From contig CAJUTV010000007.1 in assembly GCA_910589305.1 (NCBI GenBank), positions 69,342 to 133,341 on the forward strand: a stretch of DNA of 64,000 nucleotides. Reading direction: 5' to 3'. The translations under genes and the position numbers were made by a program. Origin of the DNA: an uncultured Lachnospira sp. Lineage in GTDB: Bacteria > Bacillota > Clostridia > Lachnospirales > Lachnospiraceae. This document shows, in pieces, positions 17,329 to 25,740 of the stretch. Below the pieces are notes generated by a model, which was given only the letters and a program-made list of their open reading frames with translations, was not told the DNA's origin and made no database searches. The first letter of the stretch is position 1; each line of letters starts with the position of its first letter.

Positions 17329-18391
17329 ATGATGAATTGCTAAACCTTTCAACTACATTAAAAACATTAAGTTCTTCTATTTTATAATCTTTTGAAGTGA
17401 TAACAATAATATTTTCGCCAAAACGGCTTTTCTCTAAAAGTACACTCTCTAACAGCAAATCAAATGAGTATGAGTTGCAATTTATCTGCATAATCGTTTC
17501 CATTGCTTCATATAGTCCTTCTATATTATCAAAGTCAAATAATTCTATGTCGCCTTTTTTAGAATCCCAATATATAAAGCTTGTCCCAATCCCTGCATTG
17601 ATGTATGTATTTGCCACAGAATAGGTCAAACGATAAACATTATCAAGAATATGGCGAAAATTCTGTTCATTATGCCATGATAAATCCAATACTATACAGT
17701 GATGTTTTTTCAATTCTTCTCCAAATTGTTTGACAATAAAATCTTCAGACAGGATGCTTCTTTTCCAATGAATATGATTTAGAGAATCGCCTTCAACAAT
17801 ATTGCGTAAATCTTGCACTTCTGTATTATCAAATTCAATATGAGACAATGTATATTGGTCTTCTTGATGAATATAATTTATTTGTGTTTCAATGGTCTCA
17901 ATCTTATCTGGAAAGATATAAAAAATATTTTGTGTATTGTACTGTATTTTTTTTGAGAACATTCCAAGATAATCCCTTACTTCAAACTCACACACATGCA
18001 CCATAATAAAACCAATATGCTCTAAATTTACATTCATTATTATATTTTTCTGAAATTGTTTTAGCCCTTGAAAAGTAACTTCATTTTCATATTCTTCCTC
18101 ACTGTTTGAATAATTTACTATAACTTTGCATCTGCACCAAGGGATTTTCATATTAAATTTATTACCAAACCAAATAATCACATCTAAATTGCTGCCATAT
18201 GTATATCTTAAATTATCATTTGATACATATAATTTCATACCTATCAAAGAAAACTTATACACAATCCATGAAATAAAAGGAATAATGACTAATATACACA
18301 ATACTATCATAAATTCATAATTTATAAAAAGACAATTTACTAGCAAAACAATCAAAAGACCTAATATATATGCAAATTTTCTTAATTTCAT
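17303..18391 (-). CDS. DUF58 domain protein
   Basis: A 362-residue protein with two N-terminal membrane segments (residues 6-45) and the DUF58 signature near residue 200: VQDLRNIVEGDSLNHIHWKRSILSEDFIVKQF, followed by a von Willebrand A-like region (HHCIVLDLSWHNEQ). DUF58 proteins occur with MoxR ATPases and TgpA-type transglutaminases, as here, and are thought to be partners or clients of the ATPase. GGAGGA precedes the ATG. The end overlaps the start of the transglutaminase gene by 26 bases, so they are co-translated. Confidence 0.9.
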   Translation of the reverse strand: MKLRKFAYILGLLIVLLVNCLFINYEFMIVLCILVIIPFISWIVYKFSLIGMKLYVSNDNLRYTYGSNLDVIIWFGNKFNMKIPWCRCKVIVNYSNSEEEYENEVTFQGLKQFQKNIIMNVNLEHIGFIMVHVCEFEVRDYLGMFSKKIQYNTQNIFYIFPDKIETIETQINYIHQEDQYTLSHIEFDNTEVQDLRNIVEGDSLNHIHWKRSILSEDFIVKQFGEELKKHHCIVLDLSWHNEQNFRHILDNVYRLTYSVANTYINAGIGTSFIYWDSKKGDIELFDFDNIEGLYEAMETIMQINCNSYSFDLLLESVLLEKSRFGENIIVITSKDYKIEELNVFNVVERFSNSSYEQSGKEI

Positions 18392-18465
18392 TTAAATCCT
18401 CCATACTGGAGCAACCAATTTTGGAAACCATTTTATCTATTACTGACAGCTTATCTATTTATCTT

Positions 18466-19431
18466 TTATCGCGATGAGGCAGCCGCTTTTGGCACTTCAA
18501 CTTTTTTTATAAGTTCAGAAATCACATGCTCTTCCGATATTCTGCCCCTTTGAAGTGTTTTATTAATAACTAATCGATGTGCAAACACATCTTTTATTAC
18601 ATACTGTATATCTGATATTAACACATAGTTATTGCCTCTTAAAAAAGCTTCTGCTTTTGCTATCCTTATCAATGCCAAGCTTCCTCTTGGACTGATTCCT
18701 TGTAGAATATCTGAAGACTTGCGTGTTTCGCTTGCAATTTTTGCAACATACTCTAACACTCTATCATCAACATATACATCATCAACCAACTGTCTCATAA
18801 CCTCAAATTCTTTAGCAGACAATATATTATTAGGTATTTGATTTTCTTTTGATTTGTTTTGCTTTATACGAAGAATCGCTACCTCATCATCAATAGTTGG
18901 ATACCCCATACTTAATCTTACCATAAATCGGTCTAACTGTGATTCAGGCAATTTCTGGGTACCTGTAGAACCATACGGATTTTGTGTTGCTATAACGATA
19001 AATGGTTCTGGCAGCTTCATTGTTTTGCCATCTACAGATACTTTTCCTTCTTCCATTACTTGAAGCAATGCCGACTGCGTTTTTGGAGAGGTTCTATTGA
19101 TTTCATCTGCAAGAAATATATTGCATTGTGCAGCACCTTCCTTAAATTCAAACGTATTTGTCACTCTGTTATACATATTAAAACCAATAATATCAGAAGG
19201 CATCACATCTGGTGTAAACTGCATTCTATTGCATTTTAAATCCAATACGGTGGCAAATGCTGATGCCATCGTCGTTTTTCCCACACCTGGTATATCTTCT
19301 ATCAATATATGCCCTCTGGCAAGCATTGCCATTAGTGCTTTACATAACACTTCATCTTTTCCAACTACAGCCTTTCTTACCTCCACAAGAACATTTCTTG
19401 CTAAATTCAAATAGTAACTTTGTTCCTCCAT
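18466..19431 (-). CDS. MoxR family AAA+ ATPase
   Basis: A 321-residue AAA+ protein with Walker A HILIEDIPGVGKTTMA, Walker B NIFLADEINRTSPKTQSALLQVMEEG, the sensor segment VIATQNPYGSTGTQKLPESQLDRFM and a C-terminal lid (GISPRGSLALIRIAKAEAFLRG). MoxR ATPases act as chaperones for assembly or activation of vWA/DUF58 partners. I chose the ATG at 19431 with GGGTG five bases upstream; ATGs at 19443 and 19446 are possible. A terminator between this gene and the anti-sigma gene suggests its own transcription start, though readthrough could link it to the ECF sigma. Confidence 0.93.
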   Translation of the reverse strand: MEEQSYYLNLARNVLVEVRKAVVGKDEVLCKALMAMLARGHILIEDIPGVGKTTMASAFATVLDLKCNRMQFTPDVMPSDIIGFNMYNRVTNTFEFKEGAAQCNIFLADEINRTSPKTQSALLQVMEEGKVSVDGKTMKLPEPFIVIATQNPYGSTGTQKLPESQLDRFMVRLSMGYPTIDDEVAILRIKQNKSKENQIPNNILSAKEFEVMRQLVDDVYVDDRVLEYVAKIASETRKSSDILQGISPRGSLALIRIAKAEAFLRGNNYVLISDIQYVIKDVFAHRLVINKTLQRGRISEEHVISELIKKVEVPKAAASSR

Positions 19432-19451
19432 TATTTCACCCATCATCTAAT

Positions 19452-19486
19452 AAAATCGTGTGCCGCAAAAACAGCACACGGTTTTA
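19452..19486 (-). terminator. Intrinsic terminator after the anti-sigma gene
   Basis: In the minus direction CGTGTGC and GCACACG form a stem around a T-rich loop, followed by ATTTTATT. It begins directly after the anti-sigma stop codon. Confidence 0.75.
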
Positions 19487-20590
19487 TTACTGTGGTAAGT
19501 AATTAATATATGCGCTGTTAAAGCTAAGTCCCTGATTATAAAAATCTGAATAGCTTATCAGTACACTTCCAGAATCCAAATTTTGCGTCTTTCCTTCGGC
19601 ACCACTATTATAATACATGTTATTTATCAAAAAAACAATGCCTTCTGAAGTAAGATACCAATTTGATTCTCCATCTGTATTATAATATAAATCACTCATT
19701 TCATTTGTATCCATTAGTTCATTTATAGATTGTTCAAAAGAGTTCGCATAAAAAACGTCAAGACGATTATAAATATAATCCATACTTTGCACTGGCTCAT
19801 TAAATAATTTATTTAACTCTATTGGTTCACCTGTTTCTACATCAAACGTCCGCGCATATACGTTATTATAATATCTTGTTATATCACTATATTCATTAAC
19901 AACTTCCTCTTGTGCTATAAATGTTACTAATTTTTCATTGATAGAATCTATGCTCTGCACATGATATTTAATCGTTGTATAACAATTCATTCCTTTAAAT
20001 ATTCCCTTTAAATATTCTATGCGTATATTATTTTCTAATGTTTCAATAATATTTGTATAATATTCTTCAATATAGAGTTTCTTTGTGTTATCTTGTGCAT
20101 TATTATATTTTACTGTAGGATAAGTACATTCTAAACGTCCACAATTATCTGTATCATATTTATTTAATCCATAATCTGTGTAGGATAGATTATTAAGTAT
20201 AAATTGTATCTGTTTAGCATTATTGTTTTTATATTCCACATCTTCACTAAATGTCATGTATTCAAGTTCAATAGAATCATTAATTAAATAAGATTCTGCT
20301 TTACTTTTTGACTGATTCTCATCAAGAACAGACTCACAACTTTTAAGAGGCTGTACTGTATTTTTTATAGGTTTTCTCATAAAGTCAACCAATACAATCA
20401 AAGAAACAATTGCAGCTATTGATGAAGCTGTTTTTAACAATCGGATTATTTTATCATTTTTCTTTTGTATGGGTTTTAACTCTGTAAAACCATTATAAGT
20501 TAAATCATCTTCAAACATACCTGAATTTTTAATAATAGCTTGTATCTGTCTGTCAATTTGCCTTTGCTTTGGATAATTCACTCTACTCAT
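19487..20590 (-). CDS. RsiV-like anti-sigma factor (DUF3298 domain)
   Basis: A 367-residue single-pass membrane protein: about 50 cytoplasmic residues, a membrane helix (SSIAAIVSLIVLVDFM), and an extracellular part with a PdaC/DUF4163-like half (LEYMTFSEDVEYKNNNAKQIQF...) and a DUF3298 half (VYARTFDVETGEPIELNKLF...). B. subtilis RsiV has this layout and binds lysozyme, upon which it is cleaved and frees SigV. That this protein inhibits the sigma factor encoded just upstream is inferred from the overlap of the two genes and from the domain layout. The ATG at 20590 overlaps the sigma stop (ATGAGTAG); a GTG six bases earlier is also possible. Confidence 0.82.
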   Translation of the reverse strand: MSRVNYPKQRQIDRQIQAIIKNSGMFEDDLTYNGFTELKPIQKKNDKIIRLLKTASSIAAIVSLIVLVDFMRKPIKNTVQPLKSCESVLDENQSKSKAESYLINDSIELEYMTFSEDVEYKNNNAKQIQFILNNLSYTDYGLNKYDTDNCGRLECTYPTVKYNNAQDNTKKLYIEEYYTNIIETLENNIRIEYLKGIFKGMNCYTTIKYHVQSIDSINEKLVTFIAQEEVVNEYSDITRYYNNVYARTFDVETGEPIELNKLFNEPVQSMDYIYNRLDVFYANSFEQSINELMDTNEMSDLYYNTDGESNWYLTSEGIVFLINNMYYNSGAEGKTQNLDSGSVLISYSDFYNQGLSFNSAYINYLPQ

Positions 20591-21164
20591 AATCACTCAA
20601 CCCCTTTCTCAATTTTTTTATTACTGTATAATATTTGTTTTTTGTCGTTGAAGGATTCATGTCCATTTGCTGCGCAATGTCGTTGAACGAATATCCTTTT
20701 TCTGCCCTCATCACAAATATTTGTCTTGTATTTTCATCTTCATTGTTTAACTTTCTCATAATCTCTTCTTTTGCAGCTTTGTTAATCACATTATCTTCAA
20801 TGTCTTCCTCGCCAGGTTTATCATAATTTATTAAAACTTCTGTTAAAAGCGACTCATGATTTTGACGGCTTCTTCTATAATCAATCACTTTATTTCCTGC
20901 TATTCGAGTCAGCCACGTTTTAAAAGAAGCCTTTTTTATATCAAAACCTTTTAACCCTTTAAGCATAGCAATAAATGTTTCTTGTGTTAAATCCATCGCC
21001 AACTCTCTATCGGAAGTTTTAATATAGATTTCTTTGTAAACATATTTATAGTATCTGCCAATTAATAATTCAGCAGCATTTTTATCATTGTTTTCTACTA
21101 TCAACTCTATTAAATATTGGTCCGTTTCAAGCCATTTTGAAATGACATGCCTCTTCCCACTCAT
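20583..21164 (-). CDS. ECF RNA polymerase sigma factor
   Basis: A 193-residue ECF sigma: region 2 (AMDLTQETFIAMLKGLKGFD, FKTWLTRIAGNKVIDYRR) and region 4 (NTRQIFVMRAEKGYSFNDIAQQMDMNPSTTKNKYYTVIKKLRKGL) with a clear helix-turn-helix. A near-perfect AAGGAGG precedes the ATG. It overlaps the gene of its presumed membrane anti-sigma factor. By analogy with SigV/RsiV it would respond to envelope damage and perhaps activate the MoxR-DUF58-transglutaminase genes downstream, which is inference. Confidence 0.93.
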   Translation of the reverse strand: MSGKRHVISKWLETDQYLIELIVENNDKNAAELLIGRYYKYVYKEIYIKTSDRELAMDLTQETFIAMLKGLKGFDIKKASFKTWLTRIAGNKVIDYRRSRQNHESLLTEVLINYDKPGEEDIEDNVINKAAKEEIMRKLNNEDENTRQIFVMRAEKGYSFNDIAQQMDMNPSTTKNKYYTVIKKLRKGLSDYE

Positions 21165-21299
21165 ATGGACCTCCTTATTAATGAAAATTTATCCCGCTTT
21201 TTATAACCATTTGTTAGTTATATACGAAGCATTTTATCATTTAGCCCAATATTTTACAAAATGTTTTCTACAATATTTTACTAAAGATACTATTTTAAA

Positions 21300-21370
21300 T
21301 AAAAAGAGGCGTTGCTTTTTTGTCAATATCATCTTAGACCAGATAATATTGCGCTTAAAGCACGCCTCAT
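21300..21370 (-). terminator. Intrinsic terminator of the alcohol dehydrogenase gene
   Basis: Arms GAGGCGTGCTTT and AAAAAAGCAACGCCTC (minus strand) enclose a loop of about 35 bases and are followed by TTTTTATTT. A second hairpin (gaatc...gattc, 21430-21473) without a T run lies closer to the gene. Together they fill the 332-base gap between adh and the sigma gene; nothing else is visible there. Confidence 0.65.
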
Positions 21371-21496
21371 TTTTATATTGATTATTTATAAAACTAAAAC
21401 TTATACTTTTATGTAGATATTTCTTCTGTGAATCTTCCACCATTAAACTTCGCTTAAATGTGGGATTCTTGTTTAAAATCTTCTTTCTACACCAAC

Positions 21497-22708
21497 TTAA
21501 AAATCAACTTCTGTGTCATAATAACAGCACTTAAGGAGTTTTTCCATCTCTTCCTGACTTGGCTGTCTTGGATTTGAACCTGTACATGCATCAAGCAGTG
21601 CATTTGCAGCAATATCTGGAAGCTTTTTAAGGAACTCTTCCTCTGAGACAAAGCCAGCTTCTGCTGGAAGTCCGCCCTCACCATAATTTTTAATACAATG
21701 TGGAATATTCAAATCATCATTCATCTTGCGAAGCATTGCAACGAGCTTATCAATCTTTTCTTCAACTGTTGTTCCTCCAAGATGGATAAAATCGGCAATC
21801 TCTGCATAACGCTTTGCTGCTGTCTCATCTTTTGCATTAAATTTGATAACTTTTGGAAGATACATTGCATTTGCTGCGCCATGAATAATATGTCCGCCTT
21901 CAAATGCGGCACCTGTCTTATGTGCCATTGAATGTACGATACCAAGCAGTGCATTAGAAAATGCCATACCAGCTAAACATTGTGCATTGTGCATTGCATC
22001 TCTTGCATCCATATCACCGTTATATGATTTAACAAGGTCTTTATCAATCATCTTAATTGCATGAAGTGCAAGCGGGTCTGTATAATCACTGTTTGCTGTT
22101 GAAACATACGCCTCAACTGCATGTGTTATCGCATCCATTCCTGTATGTGCAACAAGCTTCACTGGCATTGTATGTGCAAGCTCTGGGTCTACAATAGCAA
22201 CATCTGGTGTAATCTCAAAATCAGCAATTGGATATTTGATACCTTTCTGATAATCTGTAATAATTGAAAATGCTGTCACCTCTGTTGCTGTGCCAGATGT
22301 TGATGAAATTGCACAGAATTTTGCCTTTGTTCTAAGCTTTGGCAAGCCAAATACTTTACACATATCCTCAAAGGTTGTCTCTGGATACTCATATTTAATC
22401 CACATTGCTTTAGCTGCATCAATTGGAGAACCGCCGCCCATTGCTATAATCCAATCTGGCTGAAATTCCTGCATCTTTGCTGCACCCTTCATAACAGTTT
22501 CAACAGAAGGGTCTGGCTCAATACCCTCAATCAAGTCCACTTCCATTCCAGCCTCTTTTAGATAATCCTCTGCTTTTTGTAAAAAGCCATTGCTCTTCAT
22601 AGAACCCCCACCTATGCAGATAATAGCTCTCTTGCCTTGCAGTGTCTTTAATGCCTCTAATGCTCCTTTTCCATGATATAAATCTCTTGGTAAAGTAAAA
22701 CGTGTCAT
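21497..22708 (-). CDS. Iron-containing alcohol dehydrogenase
   Basis: A 403-residue group III alcohol dehydrogenase. Seen are the nucleotide-binding GGGSMKSNGFL and MGGGSPIDAAKAMW, SSTSGTATEVTAF, and metal ligands in GMDAITHAVEAYVS and HSMAHKTGAAFEGGHIIHGAANA. It would reduce acetaldehyde, butyraldehyde or a similar aldehyde with NAD(P)H, disposing of reducing power in fermentation. The ATG at 22708 is the family start; AGGAGG lies 12 bases upstream, a little far. The promoter has a Rex-like box just after the transcription start, pointing to control by the NADH/NAD ratio. Confidence 0.93.
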   Translation of the reverse strand: MTRFTLPRDLYHGKGALEALKTLQGKRAIICIGGGSMKSNGFLQKAEDYLKEAGMEVDLIEGIEPDPSVETVMKGAAKMQEFQPDWIIAMGGGSPIDAAKAMWIKYEYPETTFEDMCKVFGLPKLRTKAKFCAISSTSGTATEVTAFSIITDYQKGIKYPIADFEITPDVAIVDPELAHTMPVKLVAHTGMDAITHAVEAYVSTANSDYTDPLALHAIKMIDKDLVKSYNGDMDARDAMHNAQCLAGMAFSNALLGIVHSMAHKTGAAFEGGHIIHGAANAMYLPKVIKFNAKDETAAKRYAEIADFIHLGGTTVEEKIDKLVAMLRKMNDDLNIPHCIKNYGEGGLPAEAGFVSEEEFLKKLPDIAANALLDACTGSNPRQPSQEEMEKLLKCCYYDTEVDF

Positions 22709-22743
22709 AATTAAAATATACCTCCTATACATTATTTTTTAGA

Positions 22744-22761
22744 TTGTTAAAATTCCAACAA
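22744..22761. promoter_or_regulatory. Rex-like operator (redox control)
   Basis: TTGTTAAAATTCCAACAA compares with the clostridial Rex consensus TTGTTAAnnnnTTAACAA at 12 of 14 fixed positions, and extends to perfect 8-base arms AGATTGTT/AACAATCT. It lies just downstream of the predicted adh transcription start, where a repressor would block RNA polymerase. The consensus is from my knowledge of clostridial Rex regulons. Confidence 0.55.
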
Positions 22762-22771
22762 TCTTACATAA

Positions 22772-22800
22772 ATTATAACAAGAATTTTAAATTGTGACAA
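22772..22800 (-). promoter_or_regulatory. Sigma-A promoter of the alcohol dehydrogenase gene
   Basis: On the minus strand TTGTCA (22800-22795), a 17-base spacer and TATAAT (22777-22772). Confidence 0.7.
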
Positions 22801-22816
22801 TAGATAATTTATTTTT

Positions 22817-24193
22817 CTATTCATAATTATTTGTATCGAATGTATCCTCTGGCAATTTCTTTAAAAAGTTTATAATAACAGGCGCTGCCACAAAAAAGGA
22901 TAATATATCCGATATTGGCTGTGAAAGCTGAATACCCAATGCTCCTAAAGTAGCACTAAGTATATATATCAAAGGTATGAAAAATATTCCGCTTCTAAGC
23001 ATAGAAAGAATCGTAGCCATTCCCTTTTTTCCTGTACTTTGCAGTGTCATATTGGACAGCACAATCAAGGGCTGCAAAAATAAAGCGTAACATTGATACT
23101 GCAATGCCGGCGTTCCAAATGCAATAACATCAACATCATCACGAAATACAGATATTGCCTGTGGCGAACAAATCAATCCAATAACTGCAAATGTACCTAA
23201 CATAACTTCACTGACAATCAATGTAAACCGAAATGCCTTTTTTACTCTTGAATATTTCCCCGCGCCGTAATTAAAGCCGCACACTGGCTGAAAACCTTGA
23301 CCGATTCCCAAACCAACTGCAAAGATAAACATACTGATTCTTGATACAATACTCATTGCTGAAACAGCAGCATCACCATATATTTTTGCCTGTCTGTTTA
23401 ATGCCATCGTAGCAATACTTTGAAGTCCCTGTCTTACAAGACTTGGAAAACCAGTTGCTATAATCTCTGCCACATCGCCAAATTTTCTTGTTATTTTAAA
23501 AATCGATAATTTGCTCTGTGACCTTCCTGACAAAAACATAAACAATAAAATACTAAAGCTGACAAGCTGTGATAATGCGGTAGATAATCCTGCGCCAGAA
23601 ATCCCCATGTCAAACACAAACATAAATAATGGGTCACCAGCTATATTAAGAAGCGCACCAGCCATCAAGCCAATCATTGCAAGTGATGCTTTCCCCTCAA
23701 ATCTTAATATATTATTCATAACAAAGGTACTTGTCATAAACGGAGCGGCAAGCAAAATATATCTTATGTAATCCTTTGCATACGGTAAAATAGTGTCTGT
23801 ACTGCCCATTAAATAGATTAACTTATCATTAAAAATAAATCCCAATATACAAATAATAATACCTGTAACAATTGCCATAAAAAAACTGGTGGAGGCTATT
23901 CTTGTCGATGTCTCATTATCTTTTTGTCCAAGACGCCTTGAAATAATGCTGCCTGCTCCCTGTCCATACATAAAGCCAAAAGCCTGCAATATCGCCATAA
24001 AACCAAAAACAATGCCAACTGCCCCGCTGGCACTTGTTCCCAATTTACCTACAAACATGGTATCAACCATATTATAAACATTGGTTACTAACATGCTAAT
24101 TGTCGTTGGTACTCCCAATTTTATAACTAATGGAGCTACAGGAGATTTTGTCATCTTATCATATTGATTTTCATATTTTACAACTTTTTTCAT
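22817..24193 (-). CDS. MATE family efflux transporter
   Basis: A 458-residue protein with about twelve hydrophobic helices in two homologous halves. Typical MATE features are PLVIKLGVPTTISMLVTNVYNMVDTMFVGKLG at the start (shown here from residue about 20), the GQGAGSIISRRLGQKD loop after helix 2, and GIGQGFQPVCGFNYGAG in the second half. It would export cationic compounds or drugs using Na+ or H+. GGAGAA precedes the ATG. It stands alone between adh and the glcT leader; the substrate cannot be told. Confidence 0.93.
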   Translation of the reverse strand: MKKVVKYENQYDKMTKSPVAPLVIKLGVPTTISMLVTNVYNMVDTMFVGKLGTSASGAVGIVFGFMAILQAFGFMYGQGAGSIISRRLGQKDNETSTRIASTSFFMAIVTGIIICILGFIFNDKLIYLMGSTDTILPYAKDYIRYILLAAPFMTSTFVMNNILRFEGKASLAMIGLMAGALLNIAGDPLFMFVFDMGISGAGLSTALSQLVSFSILLFMFLSGRSQSKLSIFKITRKFGDVAEIIATGFPSLVRQGLQSIATMALNRQAKIYGDAAVSAMSIVSRISMFIFAVGLGIGQGFQPVCGFNYGAGKYSRVKKAFRFTLIVSEVMLGTFAVIGLICSPQAISVFRDDVDVIAFGTPALQYQCYALFLQPLIVLSNMTLQSTGKKGMATILSMLRSGIFFIPLIYILSATLGALGIQLSQPISDILSFFVAAPVIINFLKKLPEDTFDTNNYE

Positions 24194-24504
24194 TCTTTTC
24201 TCCTATTCTGCTGTTATTTGATACTGCAAAACAACAACTCTATTTTTATATTTATTATAGAACAAAAAACTAATTTTTGCTATATAGATGTTTTTTAATT
24301 GCTTTTCTATTAGACTAAAAAGAGGACTGTTTGCTTTCCTGTGTAATACTCTTGATTTTATTAACGATTGTTTTAATGTAACAAAAAATTGTAAATTTTA
24401 ACTATAAAATATAGTAAAAATTTATTAAAAAAGCCGAACTTCATAAATATAATATGTAATATATTGACAAATAATTTTGTATATATTAAATTAATTACAA
24501 CAAA

Positions 24505-24532
24505 TTGATAAACTTAATGTATTTTATATGAT
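24505..24532 (+). promoter_or_regulatory. Probable promoter of the glcT-ptsG leader
   Basis: TTGATA at 24505-24510, a 16-base spacer, TATGAT at 24527-24532. The transcript would start just before the antiterminator element. Confidence 0.55.
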
Positions 24533-24535
24533 AGT

Positions 24536-24571
24536 GGAATGTTACCTTTCCTTGTTGATTTGGGCATGACC
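24536..24571 (+). promoter_or_regulatory. Ribonucleic antiterminator (RAT) for a BglG/GlcT-type protein
   Basis: GGAATGTTACC...TGGGCATGACC fits the pattern of RAT elements bound by SacT/LicT/GlcT proteins (TGTTACT, a short loop, GGCAAGACC). Its last bases overlap the 5' arm of the terminator that follows, so binding would prevent the terminator from folding. Confidence 0.65.
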
Positions 24572-24619
24572 AGCTTTTATACGAATGTTTTTTGCACTTG
24601 TATTAAAGTTGGTTTTTTT
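24569..24619 (+). terminator. Leader terminator overlapping the RAT
   Basis: ACCAGCTTTTATAC (24569-24582) pairs with GTATTAAAGTTGGT (24600-24613), 12 of 14 positions, followed by seven T. It lies 30 bases before the start of the antiterminator gene, so it controls that gene itself. Confidence 0.8.
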
Positions 24620-24649
24620 ATTTATATGGACAAAAAAGGCGGGTTGAAT

Positions 24650-25486
24650 ATGAAAATAATAAAAATAATAAACAACAATACCGTATGTGTTCTTGACGAA
24701 AAAGGAAAAGAACAAATTATGTCTGGCAAAGGCATTGGCTTTGGGAAAAAATATGGCGATGAAGTGGATACAAAACGCATTGAAAAAATTTATATGGTTA
24801 CAGATTCAACGCTTCAAAAAAAATTAATTGAATGTTTGTCTGAGATTCCTTACGAATATATAAAGCTTACCGACGACTTGATACGATATATTTCTTCACA
24901 AATTCATGCTCCATTAAATAATTCGCTTATTGTAACACTATCAGACCATATAGCATTTGCAATTGAACGCAAAAAACAGGGAATGGAATTTTCAAATCCA
25001 TTGATGGATTCCATACATGATTGTTTTCCTGACGAACTTGCACTTGGAAAATATTGCCTCAATGAAATCAAAGAAAAGCTTGGAATTGAACTTCATAGTG
25101 ATGAAGCAGGTTTTATAGCAATGCACATTATTAACGCCCGTATGGGAACAAATATGGGGCAGGTTCCTGATATCACAAAAATGATAAATGGATGTGCTGA
25201 CATCGCAGACCGATTTTACTGTGGTAAAATTGATAAGACAATGGTTGCATATGACCGATTTCTTGTCCATTTGAAATTTCTTGCAAAGCGCCTTTTTAGC
25301 TCACAGGAACTTCCAAATGTTCTAAGTAAAGATGAAGAGCTATTATCGCTTATAAAATTAAAATTTAAAAAGCATTACAAATGTGCCAAATGTATACAGG
25401 ACTATATTTTGAAAAATTATGCAAAAACAATATGCGAAGATGAAATGCTTACTCTTGCTATTCATCTAAAAAAAATTAGTGAATAA
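24650..25486 (+). CDS. glcT: BglG-family transcription antiterminator (GlcT/LicT type)
   Basis: A 278-residue protein: an N-terminal CAT RNA-binding domain (MKIIKIINNNTVCVLDEKGKE...GIGFGKKYGDEVD) and two PTS regulation domains, with His in ALERKK-like positions HIAFAIERKKQGM, HSDEAGFIAMHIINARMG and MVAYDRFLVHLKFLAKRLF. It binds the RAT and permits transcription when sugar is present, with activity set by phosphorylation from EIIB and HPr. The glucose assignment comes from the ptsG gene directly downstream. The ATG at 24650 is the start of the CAT domain; the extra 37 residues of the longer frame cover the RAT and terminator and are not translated. Confidence 0.9.
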   Translation: MKIIKIINNNTVCVLDEKGKEQIMSGKGIGFGKKYGDEVDTKRIEKIYMVTDSTLQKKLIECLSEIPYEYIKLTDDLIRYISSQIHAPLNNSLIVTLSDHIAFAIERKKQGMEFSNPLMDSIHDCFPDELALGKYCLNEIKEKLGIELHSDEAGFIAMHIINARMGTNMGQVPDITKMINGCADIADRFYCGKIDKTMVAYDRFLVHLKFLAKRLFSSQELPNVLSKDEELLSLIKLKFKKHYKCAKCIQDYILKNYAKTICEDEMLTLAIHLKKISE

Positions 25487-25505
25487 GTTTCTTATAAGTT
25501 AAATA

Positions 25506-25539
25506 ATCATTGCAACTGGCGCCTATGCAATGATAATTT
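25506..25539 (+). terminator. Hairpin behind glcT, possible weak terminator
   Basis: ATCATTGCA and TGCAATGAT pair perfectly around an 11-base loop, followed only by AATTT. It may reduce rather than stop readthrough from glcT into ptsG. Confidence 0.35.
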
Positions 25540-25562
25540 GCGGCATTTGCCAATATGCTTAA

Positions 25563-25660
25563 AATCAAGTGGATATTTTTCATCTGCTTTGTTACTTGCT
25601 TATAACCTCATTGTTATTTTATGACATCTTTTAACAGGCAAGTCTACGTCTTTCTTTATG
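25563..25660 (+). repeat. Family-1 dispersed repeat, copy H (diverged)
   Basis: aatcaagtggatatttttcatctgctttgttacttgct matches the left part of copy B, and the later taacaggcaagtcta matches copy G (48711-48829). It fills the glcT-ptsG gap and has the same orientation as the others. Confidence 0.6.
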
Positions 25661-25740
25661 AAAAAAACATTGATTTTTAAGCACAGCACTTAGCTTATCG
25701 CCCGCAATAATAAATTTAATATGAATAAGGAGGACTTTCT

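Noticed and set aside
24539..24649. Translation of glcT from the upstream ATG at 24539
   Set aside because: That stretch holds the RAT and leader terminator; the CAT domain begins at the ATG at 24650.
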